DNA of 64,000 nt, taken from assembly GCA_023846275.1 (NCBI GenBank), contig CM043878.1, positions 7,371,501-7,435,500 on the forward strand, given 5' to 3'. The translations under genes were made by a program, and so were the position numbers. The DNA is from Vanilla planifolia. Lineage: Eukaryota; Streptophyta; Magnoliopsida; Asparagales; Orchidaceae. This document shows, in pieces, positions 1 to 12,300 of the stretch; the stretch's first letter is position 1, and every line of letters starts with the position of its first letter. The notes beneath the pieces were generated by a model that saw nothing but the letters and a program-made list of their open reading frames with translations, was not told the DNA's origin and did not search any database.

Positions 1-572
1 GATTCTATCAAAGGTGCCTTAAGGTTCTCTTTTGTAGGCTTAACTAACAATGCATGTCATTCTTGAATAGGCATTGAAAGTCATAACGTTATGTTTGTTT
101 GCACATATAACATTGATTTCACATGATAAACTCAAGTTATTATCCTTTATGATAGCTTTTCCTTCATCCGGGGTAATAACTTAAGTGTTAATTGTATAGT
201 TAAAAGCACTTTGAGATTCCTTTGGTTGGATATATAGTTTTTCCATTTTACTTTAATAGAGTTTTGTATTGAATTAGAATTCAAATCGAAGGCTTCTATG
301 ATGACTTTATTTTTTTTTGTCACAAAATTCAATTTCTTTTTTAGATTGAATTCATAATATGACACCACAATGTCACGACTCTTATTTTTATCACAATTTC
401 AATCATTTCTTCTCCTTATAAGCCATTATTTTCTTCCAACATTTAGAATTCAAATGAAAAAAACCTCTGTTAGATTTTATCTATTTTTAATTTACAAATA
501 TATCAATATAACATTTTTATTCATAATATAATAATCACGTAGTTTATATCCATAACTATTAAATATAAATAA

Positions 573-766
573 TTGAATTCAATTTCTATAAATAACTGAA
601 ATTGTCACAATAACCACATTTCATAGTTTTCATAGTTTTTTTTGTAATTTTACAACTAGTTTTTACAGTAATTGAATTAATTTACTATAAATAATTAAAA
701 TTATCACAATAATCATATTTCATAGTTTTCACAATTTTTTAATAAGATTACAACTAGTTTTCACAT
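573..766. repeat. Two tandem ~100-bp AT-rich units
   Basis: Two adjacent direct copies begin at about 573 and 673. Both contain the order TGAATT, CTATAAATAA, then ATTTCATAGTTTTCA, and both end in ACAACTAGTTTT. Divergence is moderate, so the duplication is not recent. Confidence 0.7.
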
Positions 767-1149
767 GCATATATAATATTAAATTCATCATATGATTAAT
801 AAGTCATTTAGTATACTCTTATAGTACAAACATTTATAATTTTAATTCTTCTTACATATTATTCTTATGAGTAGTCTTCTTTTTAGCAAGATATCAGTAT
901 ATCTCAAATATTAATATTAAAGAAAGGTTAAGTCAATCATTATTGATTTAATAAACTATCTTTAATAATAATAAATGTAAAACATACATAATAATTTAGG
1001 AGAATTATATATAATAATCACAAGTATTAACTACAACATATAAGCAAGCAGACTCTTATTCACATTACAATTGAAAAAGAAGTACAATATACTATAAATG
1101 AAAGTGTTTTATAAATCCTAAAAAAATAACAAGCTCATGTAACTTCTTT

Positions 1150-2110
1150 TTATATTTTTAATCTTATTTATTGGTATATACTTCTATTTAACAAAGTAAA
1201 CCTTATGATGACTAGTGTTGTTACTTCCTCTCTCTTTCAAGATAGTTAGTCCATATACTTATTTCAATTTACTTATTATAATATAATTCTCATTTAATTT
1301 ATCATATCGTATTTTCATACATAATTATGTTCAATCTTTTTATATTTTTAAATGATTATATCTTTGCAATAAATCATAGTAGTATGCCTAACTAGTCACT
1401 ATCTCATGATGACAATATCAATCATGTGACACCTAGTTATCTCATAGTAACAATTCTATTAATTTATTTTCACATGTGTAGTTCTCATTTTTCATAATTT
1501 TAACTAGATGTATATTTTTTTATCAATACATCAATATCATATTTACACAGTTAATCATACCAAACAATATTATATAATTATTTAGTAATACTAAAATGAA
1601 TACTAAGAGAAATAATAAACACATGCAGTTTCTTATTATATTATTAACCTTTTACTTAATGGGGACTTATTTATCGATGTCTGTTTCCTTTTAACTAAGG
1701 AAACTTTATAATGGCTAATGTTGTTGCTCCTTCTCTCTTAAAGTAATTAGTCAATATTCTCATTTTAAGTTACTTCGTTATAATAAAAAAATCTTTTATT
1801 GACTTATTTTATCTACTTTCGTGCATAATATGCTTAGTATTTTTTATATTTTTAATGACTATATCTTTAAATTACAATAATAAAGCCCATTGACCACTGA
1901 CTATCTCATGATAACAATAGCAATAATGTGACACACTAACTACTAGCTATCTTACAGTAACAATTCTCTTAATTTATTTTCACATGTATAATATTTATTT
2001 TTATAGTATTTAACTGAATGTATATTTTTATATCAACACATCAATAACATGCGTATATTGTTAATCATATTAAATAATTTCACATTTATACTTTATCAAT
2101 ATTAAAAAAA
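1150..2110. repeat. Diverged tandem duplication, unit about 505 bp
   Basis: Two direct copies lie at about 1150-1655 and 1656-2110. Shared blocks keep the same order: a TGTTGTT...CTTCTCTCT block (about 1215 and 1720), TATCTCATGAT (1400 and 1912), ACAATTCT with TTAATTTATTTTCACATGT (about 1450 and 1960), and TTAATCATA near the end. Offsets between matching blocks run from about 503 to 512 bp, showing small indels. No coding content was seen. Confidence 0.75.
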
Positions 2111-3767
2111 CATACATCTCTCACTAATCACAAAAAGGAAAACCTAAGAAATAGATGTTGGGCATGGTTGGAGAGAAGGAGGTTTTGTTTTCCAAAATGG
2201 AAACTACATATTATATATATTATATATAATTTATTAGTATTTATTCTTTTAACTTTTATAATTCATAAAAATTCCAAATGGGCTCTGATCGAGACAAAAT
2301 AAACATCGTTGAATCCATCTCAACTAGTTATATCCAATTTTTATTCATTTTTATATTTTTAGAATTCTTCATTTTTTAGGATATTAGCATATTTTACGAG
2401 ATATATCGACTTATACTCGATTTGAGACTCAACAATATTTAGCTACATCATATATTTTCTTTAAAGAAAACATTATGATGTAAAAGCATCTAATATTAAC
2501 TAATGCATACACATTCACTGATATTGCACCATTCCATAAGTTCATCGGTGCAAAATTTAATTAAAATTTACTTAAAATACTTAAAATTGTGTTTTTTATT
2601 ATTTTTGCCATCGTTTGTCATTCGTCACCATCAACCATTGTCAGCAACCCTTAACTACCACCTGAGCCAACCCCACACCCCTACGTGACCCCTACTGCCC
2701 CAAGAATCTGGCTGATTTGCTCGACCAAGGCTAACTCATCAAGTACAACAACTTACTCGATGTACTCTAACTTGCGATGACCCATACTAACCAACCAGCC
2801 CTCGTTGACCTGCATTGTTCTGCCTGAGCTACACTTATCCAAAAACTAAATTAGAAGCTCTGCTCACGCGCATTGATCGCGCTTCTTATTTTGTTGCTCA
2901 CCAATTTGCTACTCATCGTTACTGCCATCCGAAATGCAAAGCCCATTTGGAACTGCTTAATATAATTAAATTTATAATTTTTTAAGTCTACCTAAGTTGT
3001 GTTTCATTTTAAGTCTATAAAAATATCTATTTTTTTGATGTTCTATAAAAATATCTATAAAATCTTATCTTTGGAGCATTCTAAATCAATTTAGTGATGT
3101 TGTCTTATAGAATAATAGATATATTTCATAAATTTCATTATTTCTCTTATTTTCTTTTGTAAGATATTATGTTAATGTAATTTAGTAGATTTAGTCCAAA
3201 ATTCTCTATGATATTTAGGTTTTAATGAAGATATAATCTAATTAAAATCATCAAAAGCCAATTAGGTGATTTTCATTTTTTTTTCTTTTTAAAATTATAA
3301 ATAAGATTTTTTTTATACATTATTTTTAAAATTAGTTTTTTGTAAAAATGATTTTTGAAACACAACCAAATATTTGTTTGATCATGATTCAAAAAATAAA
3401 AATAAAAACAAAAGTATAAATAACAAATGTAATTATATATTTCAAAATAATATTAAATATATTTTTATCTTTTCATCAAAAATTTGAATAGTACTTTAGT
3501 TAATATATTAATTATTTATTAAATATTTATTAATAGAATATTATATATTGCATAATTTACTGATAATACTTTAGAATAGTATTTTCAAACTTAATTTTAA
3601 GTAATAAACCTGATAATTAAGAGAAACATATGCTACATGTAAATTAAATATTCTAACAAATAATTTATCTTTGAATTAATTAACTTTTTTATACCAAATT
3701 GGTCCCTAGTGTTTTATCTATCTCCTTTTTATCGCTTTCTCCCACCACATCCCCACAAACAACGGCC

Positions 3768-4280
3768 ATGCTTCTCTCGTCCCCCTCCTTCCTCCGTCCT
3801 CACCCCTTCTCCATCTCTCTTAAACAACACCCTTCTTCATTCCTCCATGGTTCCATCTCTCTTCTCCCCAAAGTCGCCTCCCCCTCTCCCTCCTCTCTTC
3901 CGCCCCCTCCCCCCTTCTCTCTCGTCATCAAGGCCATAAAGAAGTTACAAGGCCGCGTCGTCCGCACCACCAACAACAAGACCGTATCCGTGGAGGTCAT
4001 CCGGTTCTCGCCAAATAAAAAGTACAAGCTTGTCATCCGCAAGAAGAAGAAGTTTCAGGCCCACGACCCTGAGAACCAGCTCAAAATTGGGGATTTCGTT
4101 CAACTCGAACCGTCCCGCCCAATCAGCAAGACCAAAGCCCACATCGCCGTCCCCCTCGTCGGTCGAAACGTCCCCAAGTACAACGCGCCCGTCAACGGTG
4201 CGCTCCTCGACCTTGCCTTCGAGTCTTGGGAAAAAACCATTTCCGAGGACGAGCCGCAGGAGAAGGGATCAGCCGAGTGA
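3768..4280 (+). CDS. RPS17: Plastid 30S ribosomal protein S17, nuclear-encoded
   Basis: A single-exon gene encodes a 170-residue precursor of the chloroplast small-subunit protein S17, a primary 16S rRNA binder needed for plastid ribosome assembly. Residues 1 to about 52 are rich in Ser, Pro and Leu with no acidic residues, as in a chloroplast transit peptide. The S17 OB-fold follows: GRVVRTTNNKTVSVEV, KKYKLVIRKKKKFQAHD, then IGDFVQLEPSRPISKTK, matching the family order of G-x-V, KT-x-x-V, HD, GD and S-x-x-K. The upstream in-frame ATG at 3699 would add 23 residues, but the ATG at 3768 (GGCCATGCTTC) has the better context and gives a normal transit-peptide start. Codon third positions are C-rich, unlike the surrounding AT-rich DNA. 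The acidic tail after the S17 core is usual for plastid forms. Identification is confident. Confidence 0.95.
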   Translation: MLLSSPSFLRPHPFSISLKQHPSSFLHGSISLLPKVASPSPSSLPPPPPFSLVIKAIKKLQGRVVRTTNNKTVSVEVIRFSPNKKYKLVIRKKKKFQAHDPENQLKIGDFVQLEPSRPISKTKAHIAVPLVGRNVPKYNAPVNGALLDLAFESWEKTISEDEPQEKGSAE

Positions 4281-6229
4281 CGAAGAAGCGAAATTGATTC
4301 AGTCCCTTTTGTTATTTCGCTTGTTCTCTCTTAAAATGTTGAGACAATGGTATGCTCTTTATCTGTTTGATGAAATTCCTCTATCAGTTTTTTTTAATCA
4401 TATTTCCTTTTGTTAGGAGAGTAATGTCTTACTTTTTAAGTTCAATACACAATTGATATCTATTAACTTAAAATATCCAAATTAACGGTAAAAGATATTA
4501 TTTTATATATTAGTATTATAATTTGTTCAGAATAAAAAATATATTTCTTAACAAATTTTTTCTTTATATAAAGATTCTTTTGAATTAGATTCAACTATCT
4601 CTCTAATAGAAGTATATTATAACAATCAAATACATTTAATGATCTTTACATACCACTGCAAATCAAGTGTGTTGAAATAAACACCTTTAATCATATTATT
4701 TTACCAAATTTTTCATATCCTCTCCCTCGAATGTCACTTCATTTGTTACAGTAAATTATTACAAATCAACTCTGTTATGTCATGTTTGTCTTGTTATTCT
4801 ATTAGTTCTAATAAACTATTACCTTTCATTTTGTCAAACTAATATTTTGCTCTTCTTCTTGATCTATTCTATCAAACCATTGCAATTTGACCCGATCATT
4901 TTTTTATTATGTTGCTTCTCTAGGTTTACCAAACTATTTAATTCAATTATCATGGATAATCGATTATATTGCTTGGCTAGCTCTATAAAAAGCTTATAAA
5001 TTGACTCTACAAGATCTATTGACCTCATCAATTATGTCAAAATTATCATAATCAATTTTATCTTTTCATTTGATCCTAATTAAAACATATCTTATTATAA
5101 TACGACTTTTTAGAAGGTTAGTATTAATAAGACTCAAGTTGAGACTAATATAGAAATGACATCTATCAACTTAAGTGTCAAAGTATTTGAATTTCATCAT
5201 CATCATATACTTCGATGTCATAGCTTCCAAATAAATATCTATTGCACAACTAGCCTTTATGGATATCTAAGCAATTTTTAGCCTTTCATTTTATGGATGA
5301 TAATTGGTATGTGAGTATAAGATATTACTGTTAAATGGGTTAAAATTATTAAATAAAAGGCATTATTTTCATTCATGAATTAAGCTCAATACAATAAGTA
5401 ATAAAATTTTAATGGGCTTATTGATACTTATTTTTTATAAAATTAAAAACGTGTCAAAATAATTTTCAACTTCTAAATATATTAGAACAAATTTAATAAA
5501 TTGTATAATTTAAGTGATCTTTAGATAAATAATATTAACTTTTATTTTTAATTCTCATTGAATAGAGTAACTTTAGTTAAAATAATTTTTATGACTTAAT
5601 TCATTATTTTTGTATGTTATCAAACAAGTAAAATTTCATTATAAAATTAGTGTTTTATTTAGTTATAAATAATCTTTATTTATATTAATAAAGTTTTATT
5701 AAATGAAATTTCAAGTTAGGTGTAATATATTTTTATACAAATAACTAATAATATAAGAACACAAGTCGATAAATAATGATTACATTATCATAAAAAAAAT
5801 TATCTCTCATTTAAGAATCTTACCCATATTTTACATTTGAATATATTGAAATGTCATTATGAATCTTAAGGATGTCAACATATAACACCACCTATACAAT
5901 GTGTGAAGTGTATCAGTTGCTTTGTCCTGAAAGATACAAATCAATGAAGTTATATCAATAACTCAAATGAAACCTATATAACTTCATGAAAGCTTTATTA
6001 AAACTATCAAATACCATGTATACCAAAATCTATTTAACCAAGTGAATGTTTTATATGAGTTCACCAAAACTTTATTTAACCATATAGAAAAAGAGCCAAA
6101 GACCTTAAGAATCATCAAATGTATGGACCATTTGATCCAATCAAAATATCAACTCTAATACTAGCTTTTTACAATGAGCTTCTATATATGTGTAGAATCA
6201 CCAATAAGATCGAGTATAGCAATTAGGAA
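4281..6229. other. AT-rich intergenic DNA downstream of RPS17
   Basis: The first few hundred bases should hold the RPS17 3' UTR, and AATAAA-like strings are present (for example near 4533). The rest is AT-rich with stops in all frames, and no gene, RNA gene or clear repeat was recognised. Confidence 0.5.
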
Positions 6230-8300
6230 AGTAGCAATCAGTAAAATCAAAAACAAAAAACATAAGAATTTATAAGGTTCGACCTCAAATCAGAACCAAG
6301 CCACCAAAAGAGTATGAATATATTCCATTAATTAATAAGCAACAATAATGATGTACAAAAAACTCTTTGACCAAATTCTAATCACAAAAAGAATCTTTAA
6401 TCATACATATTCACCAAAAAGAGAAAATATCTAAATAAATAGTGTATCAAAGATATCGACTTTTACATTAAAGAGAAAAATCATTAACATACAATAATAA
6501 CAATGCCAAGATGAAGTATCATGCACCAAGAGAGTAAGTCCAAGTTGTCATTGGAATCATTGAAATGATGGAAGGGCATAAGTCATGTTATGTGTTTTGC
6601 CACCATGATATTTGTTATTTAAAAGCATGCAAACCTTGAATAACTTATAGATATATCTTATAAATGATATATTAAATTAATATATATCTCAATTTTATTA
6701 TTTCTAACTCAAATTGAAATATTCAAATATCAAAATATTAAATTTGTTTTTTCTAAAAATAATTTCTTATATATAAAATTTGAATATATTAATATTAAGA
6801 TAATATCTTAATAATTCTCTCTATTGACATAATATTATGAATATATGTAAAGAATTTTCTTTTTGAATCCTCTTGTCCTATTGAGCTATCATGCCAAGGC
6901 TTTGAAGTGCTTAGCATTATGTAATCTCATAAAGCCCAAGTCTATTTTAAACTTAATACCAATATGACACCTCTTAAGCACATCTATTCTACTTTGACAT
7001 GTATTTATAAAAAATTGAAGTTTACTTGTCATAAACTTTTCATGCCTCAAAAGTGGTCTTCTTTATGTCATAAATGTTTTTATGGTATAATCAAATATTG
7101 ATATGGGCATGTCATGTTGAGATCTATTAATATAATCTTTTAAAAATATTTCTCTCAATAAACGACTCTCAGTATTCATGAACTTCAATTGTAAATTTGA
7201 AATCAATTTTGTGTTAACCTAAAATATGATGTTTTCATAAATTAACTAATGATGATGAAATAAAATAGTTTTCTTCACACTTGTATCATGTAATATGCAG
7301 TTCATTAGCTTTTCAAGACTTTCTCACAACTGATATACCTTTGCAAACTTGATGGATCTCAACATATCTAAAAACATATTTCCATCATGATAAAAGACAC
7401 TTAATGAAATAAGATTTTTTTCCAATTCTAAGACATCTAAAACTAATTAATGTTTGATTTTATCGTCATAAGTCTTGAATTTTATCATGTCAATAAAAAA
7501 TCTCCTACTATTCGTTGTTTTAAGGTAATCATTGTCACATGACTCATAAATAGAAAACAATTCGATATTAGAAATCATATGAATCAAATAAGCTAAATAT
7601 GTGATCTATTAATCTGCATATCCCTATTTTATAATCACTAAAAGAAAAATATTACAATCTAAATCTAAGAAATGTTTTTTACAATATTTGTATTCAATGA
7701 CTTATCTTAGTTGTCTTTAGCTTATTATTTTTTTTTCTTCAAAGTCTTGTAATCTTTTACTATACATCTTTTTTTCTTATAATAAAAACAATCAATGCTT
7801 TTATACCTTTTGTGAGACTTGTTGCTATTAGAATGAGTGATTAGAGTCTCACTTAGAGTTTTTTCTTTACAAACAATCCATTTTGTTTGCTCAATAATAC
7901 CATAATCTTTATGCTTAAACATCATTCTCTTTGATAGTAGTGATTTTTAACATCTTTCAAGCTCATGATATTTTTATCATATACCATAATGCTTAAAAGA
8001 TTCTTATACATGACAAATAAAAAGCACTAACATAGTGAAATAGTAATGTATTAATCATCTATTTTACATGTATAAATTCTTCATATCTTTAATAAATAAA
8101 TTAAACTCATAAATGTATTATGCTTTTGTAGATGATTAATGTATGAAAGAGCCAATTTTTGTTATTACTTATAAGCAATTGTTTCTTTTAAAACTTTCAA
8201 AATCTTATCTATAAAAAAATTCGAATATTCAAGAGTGCCTTTTATTGATCTCCTTTGACTCATTCATGATTTCCAATATATTTTGCTTTCTAGTTAAAAA
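6230..8300 (-). mobile_element. Decayed Ty1/copia-type retrotransposon remains
   Basis: Read on the minus strand, 7725-7925 contains a lysine-rich segment with the spacing of a retroviral-type zinc knuckle (around IDCFYYKKK). The stretch at about 7330-7620 resembles the region of copia polyproteins after the protease, where the pattern of a short core followed by a leucine/isoleucine-rich segment is typical. The 6230-6330 stretch, with AAGGTTCGACCTC, looks like a terminal or flanking part of such elements. The element is a fossil with many breaks. Exact ends and terminal repeats were not found, and the family call rests on weak similarity. Confidence 0.45.
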
Positions 8301-9332
8301 TTAAAAAAACATATTTATATTTTATTTTTCTTATTTTATTTCTAATCTAACAAGTTTTATAGTTGTTATTTATGAATATAAAAATCATGAATAATTTTAA
8401 AAAATGATTGATGTAAACAAAGCTTAGGATTGGTTCATTTGGCATGAGTTTGCAAACATCGATATTTTGAAAAATTAATCTTTGGCAAACCTAAATTTTT
8501 AAATTTATTGGCATTTAATTGATTGAGTTTGAAAATACAAGTTTTAAAACCTTCAAATAATGGGATAAATAAATGATAATATTTTTATTCTATGAAATAA
8601 TATTAAATTTTTTTTACTTTAGTCTTTTATTTGCATTTTTGAAAAACCCCTTAATTTGCTTTCCCATCATAATAATACTAAAAAACAAATAGATTAAATC
8701 CAAAAAAAATTCAACCCCATTAGGACCTGACGTATCATTGGGTAGCCTAATTTATTGATGACAAATTTAATATTTTAATCAATTAATTTTTATTATTTTA
8801 ATATAATTAATTTTTGAATTTCAAAGGAATAATTTTTGTTTCTTTAAAATTAAAAAAATCGTATATTTAAAAAAGAAATATATTTTTTTTAATTCAAGCT
8901 AAACTATTACTCAAGTGAACACTTTTTCTTTCATTTATTTTTTAATGTATTATATTTAAAAAAATATGTAATGTCTCTCTCGGCAACGCGCTATCTGCGC
9001 GAGGCAGTTAGCCCCCACACCGCCAAACCACGTCGTCTTCCGTCTCTCCGGCTTACAAATAGTAAAAATGTTGACTTTGAGCCGGCGAATGCTACTCGAG
9101 AGGAGAAGATTAGACAAAATGAGAGAGGAGACGAGTAAGAAGACAGCAATACCCGTTTGTCCCTTGCGAATGCTTGCTTTCCTTTCTTTGATTGCACCGA
9201 TTCTTCTTCCTTTGCCTTATAGATATGTCTTGGGGAAAAAAATTAGTTATTTTTTTCTCTTTCCTCTAGCTAAGAAATCCGGTTAGTCCTCTTCTCAAGG
9301 TCAAATCTTCGCTGCGTCTGGGGTGGGGATTA
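8301..9332. other. Spacer and presumed promoter of the TBL gene
   Basis: About 8300-8960 is AT-rich and empty. From about 8975 the base composition rises (CGGCAACGCGC, CACACCGCC), as in a plant promoter and leader. A W-box-type TTGACT core lies at 9070-9075. Two short overlapping frames here (8991-9197 minus, 9068-9286 plus) have no recognisable similarity and are taken as leader or promoter sequence. Confidence 0.45.
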
Positions 9333-12300
9333 ATGAACGTTTTGTTGGTGGGAAGGTGGGGGAAGTGCTCCATGGAGCGGGCGCTGTTTCCCTTTATCTT
9401 GGCCTCCATGGCCATCTCAATCTTCTTCCTAATTTCCAAATGGTCAAGTTACAGCGCTGTGCTCTTCGATGGAGTAACAGTCGCCGGCGGCAATTTGGCA
9501 GTGGAGGAAGGTTTGGAAGCTGAAGCTATAGGAGAGGGAGGAGGAAATGGATGTGATTTTTTTGAAGGGGATTGGATTTGGGACGAAAGTTATCCGCTTT
9601 ATGAGTCGAAAGATTGCCCTTTTTTGGACCAGGGTTTTCGCTGTTCGGAGAACGGGAGGCCTGATCGGTTCTATAACAAGTGGAGATGGCAGCCTAAAAA
9701 ATGTAATCTTCCAAGGTTAATAAACATTGCTTCCTCGTCTTACTTTTTTATAGTTTTGCTTTATAATGAAGTGTGAAGTTCGTCGTTCTTTTTCCCTTTT
9801 TCATGGTTTAGGTATGACCTTTTTAACAGGGTTTTTTTTTTTTTCCTTTTGCACATACACTATTTTAATTTTCTGATGGTTGAGACTTGAAATGGAAGAA
9901 AGTTGCTTAGTTAATGTTCAAGGGAAGTTTGATGGGAAAGTAGGGTAAAGAAGAAGAATGAAGGATGTGAAAATATTTCATGTTAGTTTCACATCTTCTA
10001 AAATTATGGTTGTTTTATCATAAGGCATGGTGTCACAAAAATATTCATGTGATAATAATAGTATTCATGATCCTCATCTTTCATGTTCATGCCAATATTT
10101 TTGAATCCTTTAATTAATAAGTTGAACTTATTCAAATAAGACTTGTAAGCATATATTCTTGCATATGCAAATGCATATTTTATTTCATATAGAACTAGTT
10201 GGATAGGCTCTTTGTGATGTACATAAACTCTAACTTGAGCCACAACCATGTAACTATGATTCTCGTTTTTCATGTTCACATCAATATTATTAAAAAATTA
10301 TTTGATTAAACTTATTTATATAAAAGTTTATGGGATATATCTTCTTGCATTTGAAGCAAGTCGATCATTTGTTTGGAGCTTGTTGAAGAGGCCTTTTGTT
10401 ATATACATAGACTCCAAGTTGAGTCATAGAACAGTAGTTATGGTTTTTTCCAAAACTACACCAACACCTTGTCTAACAAAGTTAGATAAATTGTTTAAGG
10501 AACTTTTTCATTCATCTCATCCTTTTCTTAGTTTGTTATAATCTTGAGCTTTTTTTTATTTACCCAAGAATGCTTTTGTAAAACCCTTGTTGAACTAGCC
10601 TCCCTCTCATCTTATTTTGTCATACTATACAGTTCTCAAAGCTATTGAATGTTTATATTCTTTTATTTTGCTATCATTGAACCCAAAAAAAATGTTTTGG
10701 TACAAGATTTTAAGGAATTAATCTCACATAATGATACAATTATTGTGAAATCCAAGTTGATGGCAACAACAAAGCCAAAAAAGCAGCAAAATAGAGGCCA
10801 AATTTTTATAACTTGGCACAAGATAGGCCTATGTTCATGGGAAAGAAGAAAATTTTGCTATTGAAAAAATAACAAATACAGATTATGATAATATACATGA
10901 AAGTAGAACTTTTTATTTATGATCACATTGACAAACGAAGCAATGATTATTGTCTTATTTTTCTTTCAAAAAAGAACAACCAATTGTATAACTTAAAATT
11001 TCACTTCAAACGAAACCTGGTCATTACTTTCTATTGTCATCACTTTATTCCTTTATGATCCTTGAATAGGAATTAGGTGCAATGAAATGGTTGCTTTTGG
11101 TTAACAAAGGCATAAACAAGCCATGTATTGCTGCTGTAAAGTAATTGTTACACCAAAAATTGACACATTAAGCATCATACATATGATAAAATGCCATTGA
11201 GTGAGCCACAATGTTTGATTTTCATTTTACTTTTTTTGCTACTATGATTTGACACGTAATGTTATATTAATTTACTTAACTGATTTTTTTTTTATGCTTT
11301 AAAATTACCATATCGCATTTCATATCCTCTTCAGCGTTTTTGTGTAGAGTTGTTGCCCCTGTAAAACTTTAGAAGAAGGAATGAAACTGTTATCTTGGTT
11401 TCCATGGCCTCTTGGTGCGTGTGTGTGTTTGTGTCCAAAGGAGAACTTAAAAAAAGTTGTGGTGAGATGCTCGACATAATGTCCCATGCAATGGTGTGTT
11501 ACAATAGTTTAACAGGAGTTGTTTCCATCGTTCTCTCTAAGACTTTTCTTTCCTTCACCCATCCACCTTGACTTCTTCGTTCTCCCTCAAACTTACATTG
11601 TTGAACATTACTCCACTTAAAGAACCAGTTTGAGAAAAAAAATTCTAAAGATGGTTTTCTGGGGTGTTCTTCCATGCTGATCTTCTCAAGCCATGCTAAA
11701 GTTTGAAGTTTAAACTCTTTTGTAGCTCTATTTTAACTTCCACAAAGAGAACAATCATGCTAGTTTTTCCTTCTTTCTATAACAATTATGAGGTCTCTAT
11801 GTTACTGCACATTCCTTCAAATTGTATGAAAAATTTTAGAATGCAATATCACCATTTAACAAAAAATTTTAAGTTTTGAGATTTTCTTGAAAAGATGATT
11901 TTTTTGAATCATAGAAGGCTTGAAATTAAGCCATCACTTTTTTCAAAAAATCTGAGTGACGCACTGTTTGAGGTATTAACCCTACTAAACCAACTTGGAT
12001 GAAGCTAAAATTTTGCAGGCATTTACATCTCTTATAGATTTAAAACTTCAATCTTTTAAGCATTTTAAGATTCAGTTTCTTTCATTGAGTTTTGCCTCTC
12101 CATTCTCAGTCCAAATTCAGTCCGTTGTTTTCCTTATCTTCAACCCTACCACTATCTTATTTCTCCCTTTGCTTCCACCACCACATCACCTTTAGCTTGT
12201 CATCAACCTCAGTTCTTCCTCTGTCAACCTTATTTTTAAAAAAGTGAGATTGAAAGGAAATGCTAAAACACAATTTTGTGTTTTTGTCACACAAAGATTA

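Larger units (their letters stand above)
1..3690. other. AT-rich intergenic DNA upstream of RPS17
   Basis: No supported gene. The stretch is strongly AT-rich and contains two sets of direct duplications that are listed separately. A GC-richer island at about 2630-2900 has no long reading frame and no recognisable domain. Short frames at 147-368 (minus) and 2503-2688 (plus) show no family resemblance and are treated as chance. Confidence 0.6.

Noticed and set aside
147-368. Minus-strand 73-residue frame at the window edge
   Set aside because: Lysine- and asparagine-rich from AT-rich DNA, no convincing family match.
2503-2900. GC-richer patch with a short frame in the first spacer
   Set aside because: No long frame, no domain, no transposon ends; could be a decayed element but nothing supports a call.
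3709-4416. Alternative-frame and minus-strand ORFs over RPS17
   Set aside because: Frame shadows; only the S17 frame shows family conservation.
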